Positions 9,520-18,239 of a stretch of 44,390 bases of DNA are shown here, in pieces. Below the pieces are notes generated by a model. The model was not told the origin of the DNA, searched no databases, and saw nothing but the letters and a program-made list of their open reading frames with translations. The position numbers were made by a program, and so were the translations under genes. The stretch is from Bacteroidales bacterium (GTDB lineage Bacteria; Bacteroidota; Bacteroidia; Bacteroidales; UBA3824). How positions within the stretch are numbered: the first letter of the stretch is position 1; every line of letters starts with the position of its first letter. Where the stretch lies: positions 1 through 44,390 of the forward strand of contig JAKSUC010000024.1 of NCBI GenBank assembly GCA_024413595.1, read 5' to 3'.

Positions 9520-9711
9520 AATTATATTTTATTTTGACTTTATTTATATTTTATGGTTTAATTTTTTTCTAGATAATTATTTGTTTTTTAAATTGATTGA
9601 AAACAATTTTCAATAGTTTTCGTAAAAATAATTACAAATACAGAATTTTTATTGTAAAAAAAATTATTATTTTATTTTAAAAAAGATTTTTTGTTAGTTT
9701 CATGATTATTG

Positions 9712-9744
9712 CCGGCGTTTGCGTTATGCGAGCGTCGGTTTTTT
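9712..9744 (+). terminator. GC-rich hairpin followed by T run
   Basis: An 11-bp stem (9712-9722 with 9728-9738, three G-T pairs) with a 5-nt loop is followed by six T on the plus strand. It stands out by its G+C content in an AT-rich gap. Both neighbouring genes are on the minus strand, so the T run faces the wrong way for them. It lies directly at the 3' end of the helix-hairpin-helix gene and may still act as its 3'-end structure. Confidence 0.45.
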
Positions 9745-10943
9745 CATTTATATGTAAAATAATGGTCTAATTTTTTTAATTCTTTGTTATCAAATTTGTT
9801 TAATGTTTGCAAATCTGATAAGTGCATTATTTTTCCTTTATTTTCTTTAAATGATATAATTGCTTCTGCTTGTTTTTCTGATATATATGGATGATTTATT
9901 AATTCTTCTTTTGATAATGAATTAATATTTTGTTTTTTTATTTCCCAACTTGAACATACATATAAAAATTCTACATATTTTTTAACGTTTTCATATTTAA
10001 TTTCGCAGTCAGAAATTTGCCATGGTGAATAAAAACCTCCTAATTTTTCTCTCAACAAAATTATTTTTTCTGCATCAATTTCTGTAATTTCTGTTTCTGA
10101 AGATAATTCTTTTGCAGACACTATATTTATATCAAATGCTTTTTTGCCATTAAACAATTTTTCTATGTTGATATTTATATAAGGTTCAAGTTCTTTATAT
10201 TTTTTTGCATCAATAAAAAATACTGTTGAAAAATCTTTCTTTATATAAAACTTTTTACCATCGTTTCTCATTTTTATGAAATATTCAATTTGTTTTGTAG
10301 AAAATCCCATTTTATACATTTCTTCTTCTGTAACAAAATTAGGATCAAAATTAAATAATTCGTTTCTATCCTTTAGTCTATCAATTGAGTCTTTAGTATT
10401 TAATGGTTTGTTTTCCTTTTTATTATCAAAAATAAGGTTTGTTTTATTTGTAATTTCATTATCATTTATTGGCAAATTTATATAAGGTTCAAGAATTTGA
10501 TATTGTTTAGTTCTAAGTCCATAAAGTTTTCTAAAATCACTTTTAGTTTTAAAAACACCACCATTATTTCTATATCTAACAAGATTAGAAACTTGTTTTT
10601 CAGTAAATCCAAGATTAATTAATTCACTTTCAGTAACATTATTAGGATTAAAATTAAACAAATTTAAATCCTTGTATTTTTCAACAATATATCTATCAAG
10701 ACGATTAAGCGAGTCAGGAGTATTTTGAACCAAAATCAAACTATCCATTATATTAACAATATTTTGAGAATAATTATCTAATTTATAATCTGATTTAGTT
10801 GCAATAGCAGAATATATTTTTGACGAAGAAAAAATTAAAATTGCTAATATAAATAAGGTGGTCACTTGACGAATTTCGCGGTTCGAAACCATAAAAAAAT
10901 GTGAATATTTGATAGATTCAAATAAATTCTTTAAAAATTCCAT
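9744..10943 (-). CDS. membrane-anchored helix-hairpin-helix (ComEA-like) protein
   Basis: A 399-residue protein. A single hydrophobic segment at about residues 27-45 (TTLFILAILIF) follows a basic cytoplasmic start, so the rest lies outside the membrane. The remainder consists of four related helix-hairpin-helix units: LGFTEKQVSNLVRYRNNGG, MGFSTKQIEYFIKMRNDG, then TEIDAEKIILLREKLGG, and finally HPYISEKQAEAIISFKENKG. Each is followed by a short basic segment. ComEA-type HhH domains bind DNA during uptake, but these long multi-HhH proteins are common in Bacteroidetes and have no settled role. It is divergent from parA. A shorter start at residue 18 is possible. Confidence 0.82.
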   Translation of the reverse strand: MEFLKNLFESIKYSHFFMVSNREIRQVTTLFILAILIFSSSKIYSAIATKSDYKLDNYSQNIVNIMDSLILVQNTPDSLNRLDRYIVEKYKDLNLFNFNPNNVTESELINLGFTEKQVSNLVRYRNNGGVFKTKSDFRKLYGLRTKQYQILEPYINLPINDNEITNKTNLIFDNKKENKPLNTKDSIDRLKDRNELFNFDPNFVTEEEMYKMGFSTKQIEYFIKMRNDGKKFYIKKDFSTVFFIDAKKYKELEPYININIEKLFNGKKAFDINIVSAKELSSETEITEIDAEKIILLREKLGGFYSPWQISDCEIKYENVKKYVEFLYVCSSWEIKKQNINSLSKEELINHPYISEKQAEAIISFKENKGKIMHLSDLQTLNKFDNKELKKLDHYFTYK

Positions 10944-11121
10944 GATTAAATATCTCTAAATAATTGATAATTTGAATGTAAAAATACAAATTATTTTTCA
11001 AATGTTATATACCATGTTAACTCAAAAAAAAAATTAAAAATTTTATAGCTCACAATCAGAATTTTAAGTAAAATAATTGTAATTTTTTTTTATTCTAGTC
11101 TTAGATTTCAAATAATTATTT

Positions 11122-11129
11122 TACTTTTG
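11122..11129 (+). promoter_or_regulatory. putative -7 box for parAB operon (TACTTTTG)
   Basis: TACTTTTG matches TAnnTTTG and lies 60 nt upstream of the parA start, in the divergent gap with the HhH gene. No clear TTG is found about 20 bp upstream, so the call rests on the -7 box alone. Confidence 0.4.
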
Positions 11130-11189
11130 TGCTTTATTAAAGATTGATTACTTAAAGTAGTATTTTAATTAACTTATTTACAAACCGAT

Positions 11190-11984
11190 ATGTCAAAAGT
11201 TATTGCAATTGCCAATCAGAAAGGCGGTGTAGGTAAAACCACAACAGCCATCAACCTTGGCGCATCTCTTGCTGTATTAGACAAGAAAATTTTACTTATT
11301 GATGCCGATCCTCAGGCTAATGCTACTTCCGGTTTGGGTTTTGAACTCAGAACCATTGAAAAGAGTGTTTACGAATGTCTTGTAGATAATTTGGAACCCT
11401 CAGAAGTAATTCTCAAAACTGAAGTGGATGGATTAGACCTAATTCCTTCTCACATCGACCTTGTTGGTGCTGAAATTGAAATGCTCAACATGGATGAACG
11501 TGAACAAGTGATGAAGAAGTTTATTAACAAAGTTCGTGATCAATATGATTATGTTATGATTGATTGTTCACCTTCTTTGGGATTATTAACATTAAATGCT
11601 TTGACTGCTGCTGATAGTGTTATGGTGCCTGTTCAGTGCGAATATTTTGCACTTGAAGGTTTGGGTAAACTTCTTAATACAATTAAGATGATTCAAGGTA
11701 GATTAAATCCTGATTTACAAATCGAAGGATTTTTGTTAACTATGTATGATAGCAGAACTCGTTTGTGTAATCAAGTTGTTGATGAAGTTCGTCAACATTT
11801 CCAAGATATGGTGTTTAAAACTTTGATTTTAAGAAACATTCGTTTAAGCGAAGCGCCAAGTTTTGGTAAACCTGTTATTCAATACGATGCAAATTCTAAT
11901 GGTGCTATTAACTATTTAAATCTTGCTAAAGAAATTTTGGAGAATAATAATGATAATAATTCTCAAAATTCCGACAATCAATAA
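11190..11984 (+). CDS. parA: chromosome partitioning ATPase ParA (Soj)
   Basis: A 264-residue protein of normal Soj length. The deviant Walker A motif KGGVGKTTTAINLG lies at residues 11-24, with the signature Lys before GGVGKT. LLIDADPQANATSG follows (Walker A' region), then VMIDCSPSLGLLTLNAL (Walker B). It is an ATP-dependent dimer that binds the nucleoid non-specifically and, with ParB-parS, drives origin segregation. It is the first gene of a same-strand run: parB follows after 31 bp, then a DUF5683 protein and mltD. The Asn-rich tail is not part of the fold. Confidence 0.97.
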   Translation: MSKVIAIANQKGGVGKTTTAINLGASLAVLDKKILLIDADPQANATSGLGFELRTIEKSVYECLVDNLEPSEVILKTEVDGLDLIPSHIDLVGAEIEMLNMDEREQVMKKFINKVRDQYDYVMIDCSPSLGLLTLNALTAADSVMVPVQCEYFALEGLGKLLNTIKMIQGRLNPDLQIEGFLLTMYDSRTRLCNQVVDEVRQHFQDMVFKTLILRNIRLSEAPSFGKPVIQYDANSNGAINYLNLAKEILENNNDNNSQNSDNQ

Positions 11985-12015
11985 GTTAAACTATTAAAAT
12001 TTAATTCTAAGAGAA

Positions 12016-12978
12016 ATGGCAAAATTTCAAAAAGGTTTAGGTCGTGGGTTAGGTGAACTTATTCAAGATAACTCAACTTTTACTAAAAAACCTGAAGAAG
12101 TTATTAATACAGGTGACGTTGCTAACGTGGATATTTCTAAAATTGAACCTAATCCAACTCAGCCTCGTACTGATTTTGATGAAGAAAAAATACAAGAATT
12201 AAGTACTTCTATTAAGACGTTAGGTATTATTCAACCGTTAACTCTTAGAAAGATTGGAGATAAGTTTCAAATTATTTCTGGAGAAAGAAGGTATAGAGCG
12301 TCTAAACTTGCTGGTTTAGAAAAAGTGCCTGCATATATTACTGATGTAGACGATAGTACAATGTTGCAAATGGCTCTTGTTGAAAATATTCAACGTGAAG
12401 ACCTTAATTGTATTGAAGTGGCTCTAACTTACAATAGATTAATTGATGAGTGTAAACTTACTCAAGAAGATTTAAGTTCTCGTTTAGGTAAAGGTCGTAG
12501 TACTATTACTAATTCTTTACGTCTTTTAAAATTACCTGACGAAATGCAAGCTGCTTTAAAAAATAAAGTGGTTACTGTTGGGCAAATTCGTCCGTTAATT
12601 AGTTTAGATGATGCTGATTTGCAAAAATCTTTGTTTGAAAAAGTTCTTGAATATGGACTTTCTGCTCGTCAAGTTGAAGAATTAGTAAAAGATCCTGATG
12701 GTTATGTTTTTGGTAATCAAAATAATATTGATAATCAAGATAATAATTCTCAAGATAATTCTAGCGAAACTGATGAGTCTAAAAAAACGATGATGAAAGC
12801 AGTAAGACCTAAACTTACTGATGAACAAAAACAATTAAAGAAAAATTTTACTAAAAAATTTGCTGTTCCTGTTGATTTAAAAGTGGATAGCAAAGGTGCT
12901 TGTAAAATTACATTCAATCTTAAATCTCAAGAAGACTATAATAAAATTATTGATTTATTAAATAAGGTAGAGTTATAG
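12016..12978 (+). CDS. parB: chromosome partitioning protein ParB
   Basis: A 320-residue CTPase and centromere-binding protein. N-terminal ParB/Srx domain: VDISKIEPNPTQPRTDF, then the GERRYRAS box (residues ~94-101) that binds CTP, then VENIQREDLN. The helix-turn-helix is at about 155-180 (TQEDLSSRLGKGRSTITNSL). An Asn/Asp-rich linker near 240-255 precedes the C-terminal dimerisation domain. It pairs with ParA just upstream. I saw no palindromic parS copy in this window on reading. The next gene starts 8 bp after the stop, so they are probably co-transcribed. Confidence 0.96.
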   Translation: MAKFQKGLGRGLGELIQDNSTFTKKPEEVINTGDVANVDISKIEPNPTQPRTDFDEEKIQELSTSIKTLGIIQPLTLRKIGDKFQIISGERRYRASKLAGLEKVPAYITDVDDSTMLQMALVENIQREDLNCIEVALTYNRLIDECKLTQEDLSSRLGKGRSTITNSLRLLKLPDEMQAALKNKVVTVGQIRPLISLDDADLQKSLFEKVLEYGLSARQVEELVKDPDGYVFGNQNNIDNQDNNSQDNSSETDESKKTMMKAVRPKLTDEQKQLKKNFTKKFAVPVDLKVDSKGACKITFNLKSQEDYNKIIDLLNKVEL

Positions 12979-12986
12979 TTATTAAT

Positions 12987-13649
12987 ATGAGTTTCTTTAA
13001 GAAAATATTTTTCTTGTTTCTTGTAATTTCGTTGCAATCTAGTTTTGTTTTTGCTCAAGAAGATCAATCTCTTGAAAATCAAAAAACTGATTCTTCTGAA
13101 TTAAGAGTTGCTATTGGTGATGATAATTTTGTTCCTGTTGAAGAAAGTGAAATTTTAGAAGACACTCTTGGTCCAATAACAAAAAATCCTAAACTTGCTG
13201 GTTGGTTGTCTTTTGCTATTCCTGGTGCGGGACAAATTTATAATGGTCAATATTGGAAAGTTCCTATTATTTATGGTGCTGTTGGAACTCTTTTATATGT
13301 TGCTAATTTTTATAACATCAGATATAAACAAATGGTTAATGATGAGCACTATTATCTTTATTCTATAGGTAAAGATCCAAAGTGGTCGGGTGTTTGTCTT
13401 CATAATATTCAAAAAGAAACTGATATCGTAAATTATATGCGTAAATATCGTAGATATAGAGATTTATGTTATGTTACATGTATGTTGGTTTATGTTTTGA
13501 ATATTTTTGATGCTGTTGTTGATGCTCATTTATATGATTTTGATATTTCTGATGATCTTACTTTAAAAATTGAACCTTATTCTGATATTAATTTTGTAGA
13601 TTTTAAAAATAAACCTGCTTTTGGGGCTAGGTTAGTTTTTAATTTCTAA
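12987..13649 (+). CDS. DUF5683 domain membrane protein
   Basis: A 220-residue protein. Signal peptide at residues 1-23, then a short acidic linker and the DUF5683 domain (about 68-220), which starts LAGWLSFAIPGAGQIYNGQYWK and has two to three membrane segments (for example VPIIYGAVGTLLYVANFY and CYVTCMLVYVLNIFDAVVDA). The family is nearly confined to Bacteroidetes and is commonly found right after parB, as here. The function is not established. Its place between parB and a lytic transglycosylase suggests an envelope role. Confidence 0.88.
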   Translation: MSFFKKIFFLFLVISLQSSFVFAQEDQSLENQKTDSSELRVAIGDDNFVPVEESEILEDTLGPITKNPKLAGWLSFAIPGAGQIYNGQYWKVPIIYGAVGTLLYVANFYNIRYKQMVNDEHYYLYSIGKDPKWSGVCLHNIQKETDIVNYMRKYRRYRDLCYVTCMLVYVLNIFDAVVDAHLYDFDISDDLTLKIEPYSDINFVDFKNKPAFGARLVFNF

Positions 13650-13669
13650 TTATTATTAAATATTTAATT

Positions 13670-15283
13670 ATGAAGAAATTTTTTATCTGCTTTTTATCTT
13701 TATCTTTTTTGTGTGTCCATTTTGCTAACGCGCAAGAAGATACTGTTTCTTTTTTTAATAATATGGAAGATTCAACAGATTTAATTGTTGATGAAAAAAC
13801 TCTAATTGGTGAAAATATTGATAGTCTTTTTGCTCTTTGGTACATAAAAAATACTATTGAGTCTAATGAAATGCAACAAGAAGTTGCTGCTAGTTCTGGA
13901 CCTATATATTTTTCTGATTCTGTTTATGCTGAATGTTTAGCAAAAATTCCTACAACTTTCCCTTTAGTTTACAATCAAGATGTTAAAAGCTGGATAGAAA
14001 TGTATCTTCGTCGTGGAAAATATTTGATTCCTTCTCTTTTGGGGCTTGGTCAATATTATTTTCCAATGATTGAACCTGTTTTAGATCAATATGATATTCC
14101 ATTAGAACTTAAATATTTAACTATAGTTGAGTCTGCTTTAAATCCTCGTGCTGTTTCTAGAACTGGAGCTACTGGTTTATGGCAGTTTATGTATGCAACT
14201 GGAAAAATGTATGGATTAAATGTTAATTCTCTTGTTGATGAACGTCGCGATCCTGCTAAAGAAACTGTTGTTGCTGCTCAATTTTTAAGAGATTTATATA
14301 AAATTTATGGCGATTGGGCTTTAGTTATTGCTGCATATAATTGTGGCCCTGGTAATGTTAATAAAGCTATTCGTCGTTCTGGTGGCAGAACTAATTTTTG
14401 GGAAATTTATCAATATTTACCTCGTGAAACTCGTGGTTATGTTCCTGCTTTTATTAGTGTTAACTACATTATGACTAATTATAAACAGCATGGTTATTCT
14501 CCTGTTAAAGTGAATATGCCAAGTTATCACGATACTGTTATGGTTACCAACAAATTGCATTTTGGTCAAGTTGAAGGTGTTCTTGGTGTTTCTATTGAAA
14601 TGTTAAGAGAATTAAATCCTCAATATAAAAAAGATATTGTTCCTGGTGATATTGCTCCAGCTCCTCTTCGTCTTCCTGATGATTGTTCTGCAAAATTTGT
14701 TGAACAAGAAAAAGAAATTTATGCTTTTAAAGATTCTATCTTTTTTGCACCTAGTGTAAATTACGAAGTTGTTGCTCAACAAGCTTATGTTGCTTCTCAA
14801 CGTTCTGGTTATCGTTATGATCCTGAACCTTGTGATGCATCTATTCCTGCTGGTACTTCTAAATTAACTTACACTGTTAAGTCTGGTGATACTTTTGGGT
14901 TTATTGCAAATTGGTATGATGTTAAACTTGCTAAACTTAAATGTTGGAACAATATTGAAAGTAATAAACTTTCTATTGGTCAAAAATTAGTTGTTTATGT
15001 TCCTACTAAAAAACTTAATTCTTACAAAAATGTTGATAATATGACATTTGCAGAAAAACAAGCTATGAGTAGTAACAATATTGTTTCTCAAAGTAAAAAT
15101 TCGGGTAAACCTCTTGATAATAGATTTGAATATTATACTATTAAAAAAGGTGATAATCTTTCAACTATTGCGTCAAGATATCCTGGTATTTCTGACACTG
15201 ATATTATGAATATCAATGGTTTTACGGCTGCTGATGTTCGTAGATTGCAAATTGGACAAATTATTAAGATTAGAAAAAAATAA
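13670..15283 (+). CDS. mltD: membrane-bound lytic murein transglycosylase (MltD type) with two LysM
   Basis: A 537-residue exported enzyme with a signal peptide at 1-22. The SLT domain spans about 135-270, with the catalytic Glu in TIVESALNPRAVSRTGATG (about residue 154), then GLWQFM and AAYNCGPGNVNKAI. Two LysM peptidoglycan-binding repeats lie at the C-terminus (about 398-446, YTVKSGDTF; about 487-535, YTIKKGDNLSTIA). It cleaves the glycan strand to form 1,6-anhydro-MurNAc ends. There is no lipobox Cys, so soluble periplasmic or loosely bound. It is co-linear with parAB and DUF5683, a common Bacteroidetes order, and the O-acetylation-type genes downstream could modulate its substrate. Confidence 0.93.
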   Translation: MKKFFICFLSLSFLCVHFANAQEDTVSFFNNMEDSTDLIVDEKTLIGENIDSLFALWYIKNTIESNEMQQEVAASSGPIYFSDSVYAECLAKIPTTFPLVYNQDVKSWIEMYLRRGKYLIPSLLGLGQYYFPMIEPVLDQYDIPLELKYLTIVESALNPRAVSRTGATGLWQFMYATGKMYGLNVNSLVDERRDPAKETVVAAQFLRDLYKIYGDWALVIAAYNCGPGNVNKAIRRSGGRTNFWEIYQYLPRETRGYVPAFISVNYIMTNYKQHGYSPVKVNMPSYHDTVMVTNKLHFGQVEGVLGVSIEMLRELNPQYKKDIVPGDIAPAPLRLPDDCSAKFVEQEKEIYAFKDSIFFAPSVNYEVVAQQAYVASQRSGYRYDPEPCDASIPAGTSKLTYTVKSGDTFGFIANWYDVKLAKLKCWNNIESNKLSIGQKLVVYVPTKKLNSYKNVDNMTFAEKQAMSSNNIVSQSKNSGKPLDNRFEYYTIKKGDNLSTIASRYPGISDTDIMNINGFTAADVRRLQIGQIIKIRKK

Positions 15284-15312
15284 TTTTTATCTTAATATTA
15301 TTTTATATTTAT

Positions 15313-15339
15313 GGCGATTAGCTTATTTTGCTTTTCGCC
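15313..15339 (+). terminator. weak hairpin between mltD and SGNH gene
   Basis: GGCGA (15313-15317) pairs with TCGCC (15335-15339), with an inner AGC/GCT pairing. The following sequence is T-rich but interrupted. It may partly separate mltD from the SGNH genes. Confidence 0.35.
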
Positions 15340-15365
15340 TATATTTATTTTAAATTTTATTTCAT

Positions 15366-16910
15366 ATGAAACCTGTTAAAACACTTTTGTTTTTTGTTGT
15401 GGTAATGGTTATTTTATTGTTTATCATGTTGGTTTTTCCTGAAAAAGGAATTACTATAACTCAAGATGTAGCTTTAGAATTTCCTACTGTTCAAAATTTT
15501 TTCAATGAAAAAAATAATAAACCTGATACAAATTCTGTTTTAGCAAGTCTTGAAATTCCTGATGATAATGATGAAGACTCTGTTTTTGTAGAGGTTGTTC
15601 AAGTTGATACTATTCAAGAGGATAATCAATTTAAAGAATATGTTCCTCGTCCAATTGCCATTGATAGCATTCGTCAAGAATTAGAATTACCTAGTTCTGG
15701 TTTACAATGTTTAAATACAATTTTCAGTGCTTTGTCTAGTGCTGACGATTTACAATCTTTAATCAGAATTTTACATTATGGTGATTCTCAAATAGAAACT
15801 GATAGAATTACAGGCTATTTAAGATATAAATTACAAGCTCAATTCGGCGGTTCAGGTCCAGGATTAATTCCTGCTCAAACTGCTTATAATTATAAAAGTC
15901 CACTTGAAGTTGTAAATTCTGGAACTTGGAAAAGATATACTATTTTTCCAAAAATAGATACTACTATAACACATTATAGATATGGTGTATTAGCTTCATT
16001 TTCAATGCTTTCGCCTCCAGTAGTTATTCCAAAAACTCCTGATGAAGACACTGCTTATATTCAAAATTTTATGGATGATTTGTTACATCCAGAAGATCGT
16101 GAAGTTTATACAGGTTCTATCAAATTTGTTCATTCTAATGTTACAAGAGCTAATGTAAAATTAATTAAGCAAATTAGAATGTTTTATGGAAATTGTAAAG
16201 AAAAATTTTCTGTAAAAGTGTCTGATGGTGAAAATATTCTTTATTCTGATAGTATTTCTCCTTCGGAATATTATTCTGTAAAGAAATGGACATTTGCAGA
16301 GTCGCCAAAAGATTTACAAATGGAATTTTCTGGTACTCAAAGTCCTGAAATTTATGGTTTTGCAATGGATGGTAATTCTGGTATTGCTGTTGATAATATT
16401 CCATTACGTGGATGTTCTGGTACTATTTTCACTAAAATGAATTCTCAATTTTTGCAAAGCATGTATAAAGATTTACATGTTAAATGTTTGATTCTTCAAT
16501 TTGGAGGAAACACTGTACCTTCTTTAAAACCAGAAAATGTTCATAGTTTTAAATCTTCATTTGCTGCTCAATTGAGATTGTTACGTAGAATTTGTCCTGA
16601 TATGTCTATAATAGTAATAGGTCCAGCTGATATGAGTACAAAAAATATGGACAATTATGAAACTTATGAAGTTTTGCCAATGGTTGTAGAAGATTTGCGT
16701 CAAGCAGCTTTTGAAAATGATTGTGCTTTTTGGGATATGTATTCTGCTATGGGTGGTCAAAATACTATGCCAGATTGGGTTTTTCATGAACCTCCTTTGG
16801 CTGAAAAAGATTTTGTTCATTTTACGCCTCAAGGTGCAAATGTTATTGCAAAAATGTTTTACAACGCTTTTATTGGATGCTATAATAGATATTTGTCTAA
16901 AAATAAATAA
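15366..16910 (+). CDS. SGNH/GDSL hydrolase family protein, membrane-anchored
   Basis: A 514-residue protein with an N-terminal membrane anchor (LLFFVVVMVILLFIMLVF). An acidic linker to ~110 leads to an SGNH domain: block I is ILHYGDSQIETDRI (nucleophile Ser near 141), a later block is LILQFGGNTV (oxyanion Asn), and block V is DFVHFTPQGANVIA with Asp and His of the triad. A beta-rich domain of about 150 residues is inserted between block I and the later blocks. In peptidoglycan and alginate O-acetylation systems an SGNH protein works with an MBOAT protein (PatB/PatA, AlgX/AlgI); an MBOAT gene lies two genes downstream. Acetyl transferase or esterase activity cannot be separated by sequence alone. 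Confidence 0.82.
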   Translation: MKPVKTLLFFVVVMVILLFIMLVFPEKGITITQDVALEFPTVQNFFNEKNNKPDTNSVLASLEIPDDNDEDSVFVEVVQVDTIQEDNQFKEYVPRPIAIDSIRQELELPSSGLQCLNTIFSALSSADDLQSLIRILHYGDSQIETDRITGYLRYKLQAQFGGSGPGLIPAQTAYNYKSPLEVVNSGTWKRYTIFPKIDTTITHYRYGVLASFSMLSPPVVIPKTPDEDTAYIQNFMDDLLHPEDREVYTGSIKFVHSNVTRANVKLIKQIRMFYGNCKEKFSVKVSDGENILYSDSISPSEYYSVKKWTFAESPKDLQMEFSGTQSPEIYGFAMDGNSGIAVDNIPLRGCSGTIFTKMNSQFLQSMYKDLHVKCLILQFGGNTVPSLKPENVHSFKSSFAAQLRLLRRICPDMSIIVIGPADMSTKNMDNYETYEVLPMVVEDLRQAAFENDCAFWDMYSAMGGQNTMPDWVFHEPPLAEKDFVHFTPQGANVIAKMFYNAFIGCYNRYLSKNK

Positions 16911-16917
16911 TCAAAAA

Positions 16918-18171
16918 ATGAATTGTTTTATTAAATATATTTGTAGTCTACTTTTATTATTTGGTTTTACTAAAAATTTATTTTCTCAAGATTATCCATA
17001 CGATATCACTAAATATAATTTTATTAGATATGATTTTAATAAGATTAAATTTTCTAAAGATTCGTCTGCTTATTTAAAATTGTATCAAAAGTTAGATTCG
17101 TTAATTTTATTTGGTAAAGGAAATTTATCTGTTGTTCAACTTGGAGCTTCTCATACTCAAGCTGATATATTTTCTAATCAAATGAGATTTCGTTTGCAAA
17201 CAATGCATCCTGGTTTAATAGGTGGTAGAGGTTTTGTTTTTCCTTATAGAATGTGTAAAACAAATAATCCTTCAAATTATAGTGTTGAATATTCTGGATT
17301 TTGGACTTCTTGTAGAAATGTTGAATATAAAAGATCTTGCGATTTAGGTATTTCTGGTGTTTCTGCAACTACTTTAAGTTCAGATGCTTGTATTCGTGTT
17401 ATAATGAACCCAAAAAATCCAATTAAATATGATTGTAATCAAGTTAAAATTTTTGTAGAACCTGGTTTAGGTCAATTTGACATTTTACCAGAAGCATATA
17501 TGGGCAATTATACAGTGAATAAAGATTATGAAAATGGTGTTATTGAATATAAATTTGATACATATTTTTCTAATGTTGCTTTTCATTTATGTAAAACAGA
17601 TTCTATTCAAAATCATTTTACTTTTTATGGATTATCTTTAGAAAATGATAATTCAGGAATTACTTATCATTCAATTGGTATCAATGGTGCTAGTATTCCT
17701 TCTTGGTTAAAATGTAAATATTTTTCTAAACAATTATCTTTTTTAAAACCTGATTGGATTATTATTTATTTAGGTGTAAATGATGCTAATACATATTCGT
17801 TTAAAGAAGATGTTTATTATAATAATTACATTGAATTAATTTCAGAAATTAAAAGATGTAATCCAAATGTGCTTTTTACTTTTATAGTTCCAAATGATTT
17901 TTATTTATTTAGAAAACGTCCAAATCCTGCTGTAGAAGAAGAGGAAGTTGCTATAAATAAACTTGTAACTCGTTATAATGCTTCTATGTATAGTATTTAT
18001 GATGTTATGGGCGGTTTTGGTTCTTCAAAAATTTGGCTTGATCATGGGTTAATGTCTTATGACAAAGTGCACATGTCGGTGGCTGGTTATACTTTTTCGG
18101 CTAATTTATTTTTTAATGCTTTTTTGCGTACTTACGATAATTATTTAGAAAAAAAAATTAAAAATAACTAA
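16918..18171 (+). CDS. second SGNH hydrolase family protein, exported
   Basis: A 417-residue protein. The frame is open from 16711, but the start at 16918 gives a good signal peptide (CSLLLLFGFTKNLFSQ) and lies 7 bp after the previous stop. SGNH blocks: VVQLGASHTQADIF, with Gly-Ala-Ser in place of the usual Gly-Asp-Ser; WIIIYLGVNDANTY (Gly-x-Asn-Asp); and DKVHMSVAGYTFSA (Asp-x-x-His). The triad is therefore complete despite the altered first block. It resembles the preceding SGNH protein in plan, with a beta domain inserted in the middle, so the pair probably arose by duplication. Likely a periplasmic acetyl-transfer partner of the MBOAT protein downstream. Confidence 0.82.
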   Translation: MNCFIKYICSLLLLFGFTKNLFSQDYPYDITKYNFIRYDFNKIKFSKDSSAYLKLYQKLDSLILFGKGNLSVVQLGASHTQADIFSNQMRFRLQTMHPGLIGGRGFVFPYRMCKTNNPSNYSVEYSGFWTSCRNVEYKRSCDLGISGVSATTLSSDACIRVIMNPKNPIKYDCNQVKIFVEPGLGQFDILPEAYMGNYTVNKDYENGVIEYKFDTYFSNVAFHLCKTDSIQNHFTFYGLSLENDNSGITYHSIGINGASIPSWLKCKYFSKQLSFLKPDWIIIYLGVNDANTYSFKEDVYYNNYIELISEIKRCNPNVLFTFIVPNDFYLFRKRPNPAVEEEEVAINKLVTRYNASMYSIYDVMGGFGSSKIWLDHGLMSYDKVHMSVAGYTFSANLFFNAFLRTYDNYLEKKIKNN

Positions 18172-18191
18172 ACTTTATTGTTTATTATTTC

Positions 18192-18199
18192 TACTTTTG
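18192..18199 (+). promoter_or_regulatory. putative -7 box upstream of MBOAT gene (TACTTTTG)
   Basis: TACTTTTG fits TAnnTTTG and sits in the 68-bp gap between the second SGNH gene and the MBOAT gene, 41 nt before the start codon. The nearest TTG (18178-18180) is only 11 bp upstream, shorter than usual spacing. Confidence 0.35.
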
Positions 18200-18239
18200 T
18201 AAATAGAATATTATAAAATAAGATATTAATTTTTATAAA

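Noticed and set aside
16711..16917. Long N-terminal extension of the second SGNH protein
   Set aside because: It overlaps the end of the first SGNH gene in another frame; the ATG at 16918 gives a signal peptide and a 7-bp gap.
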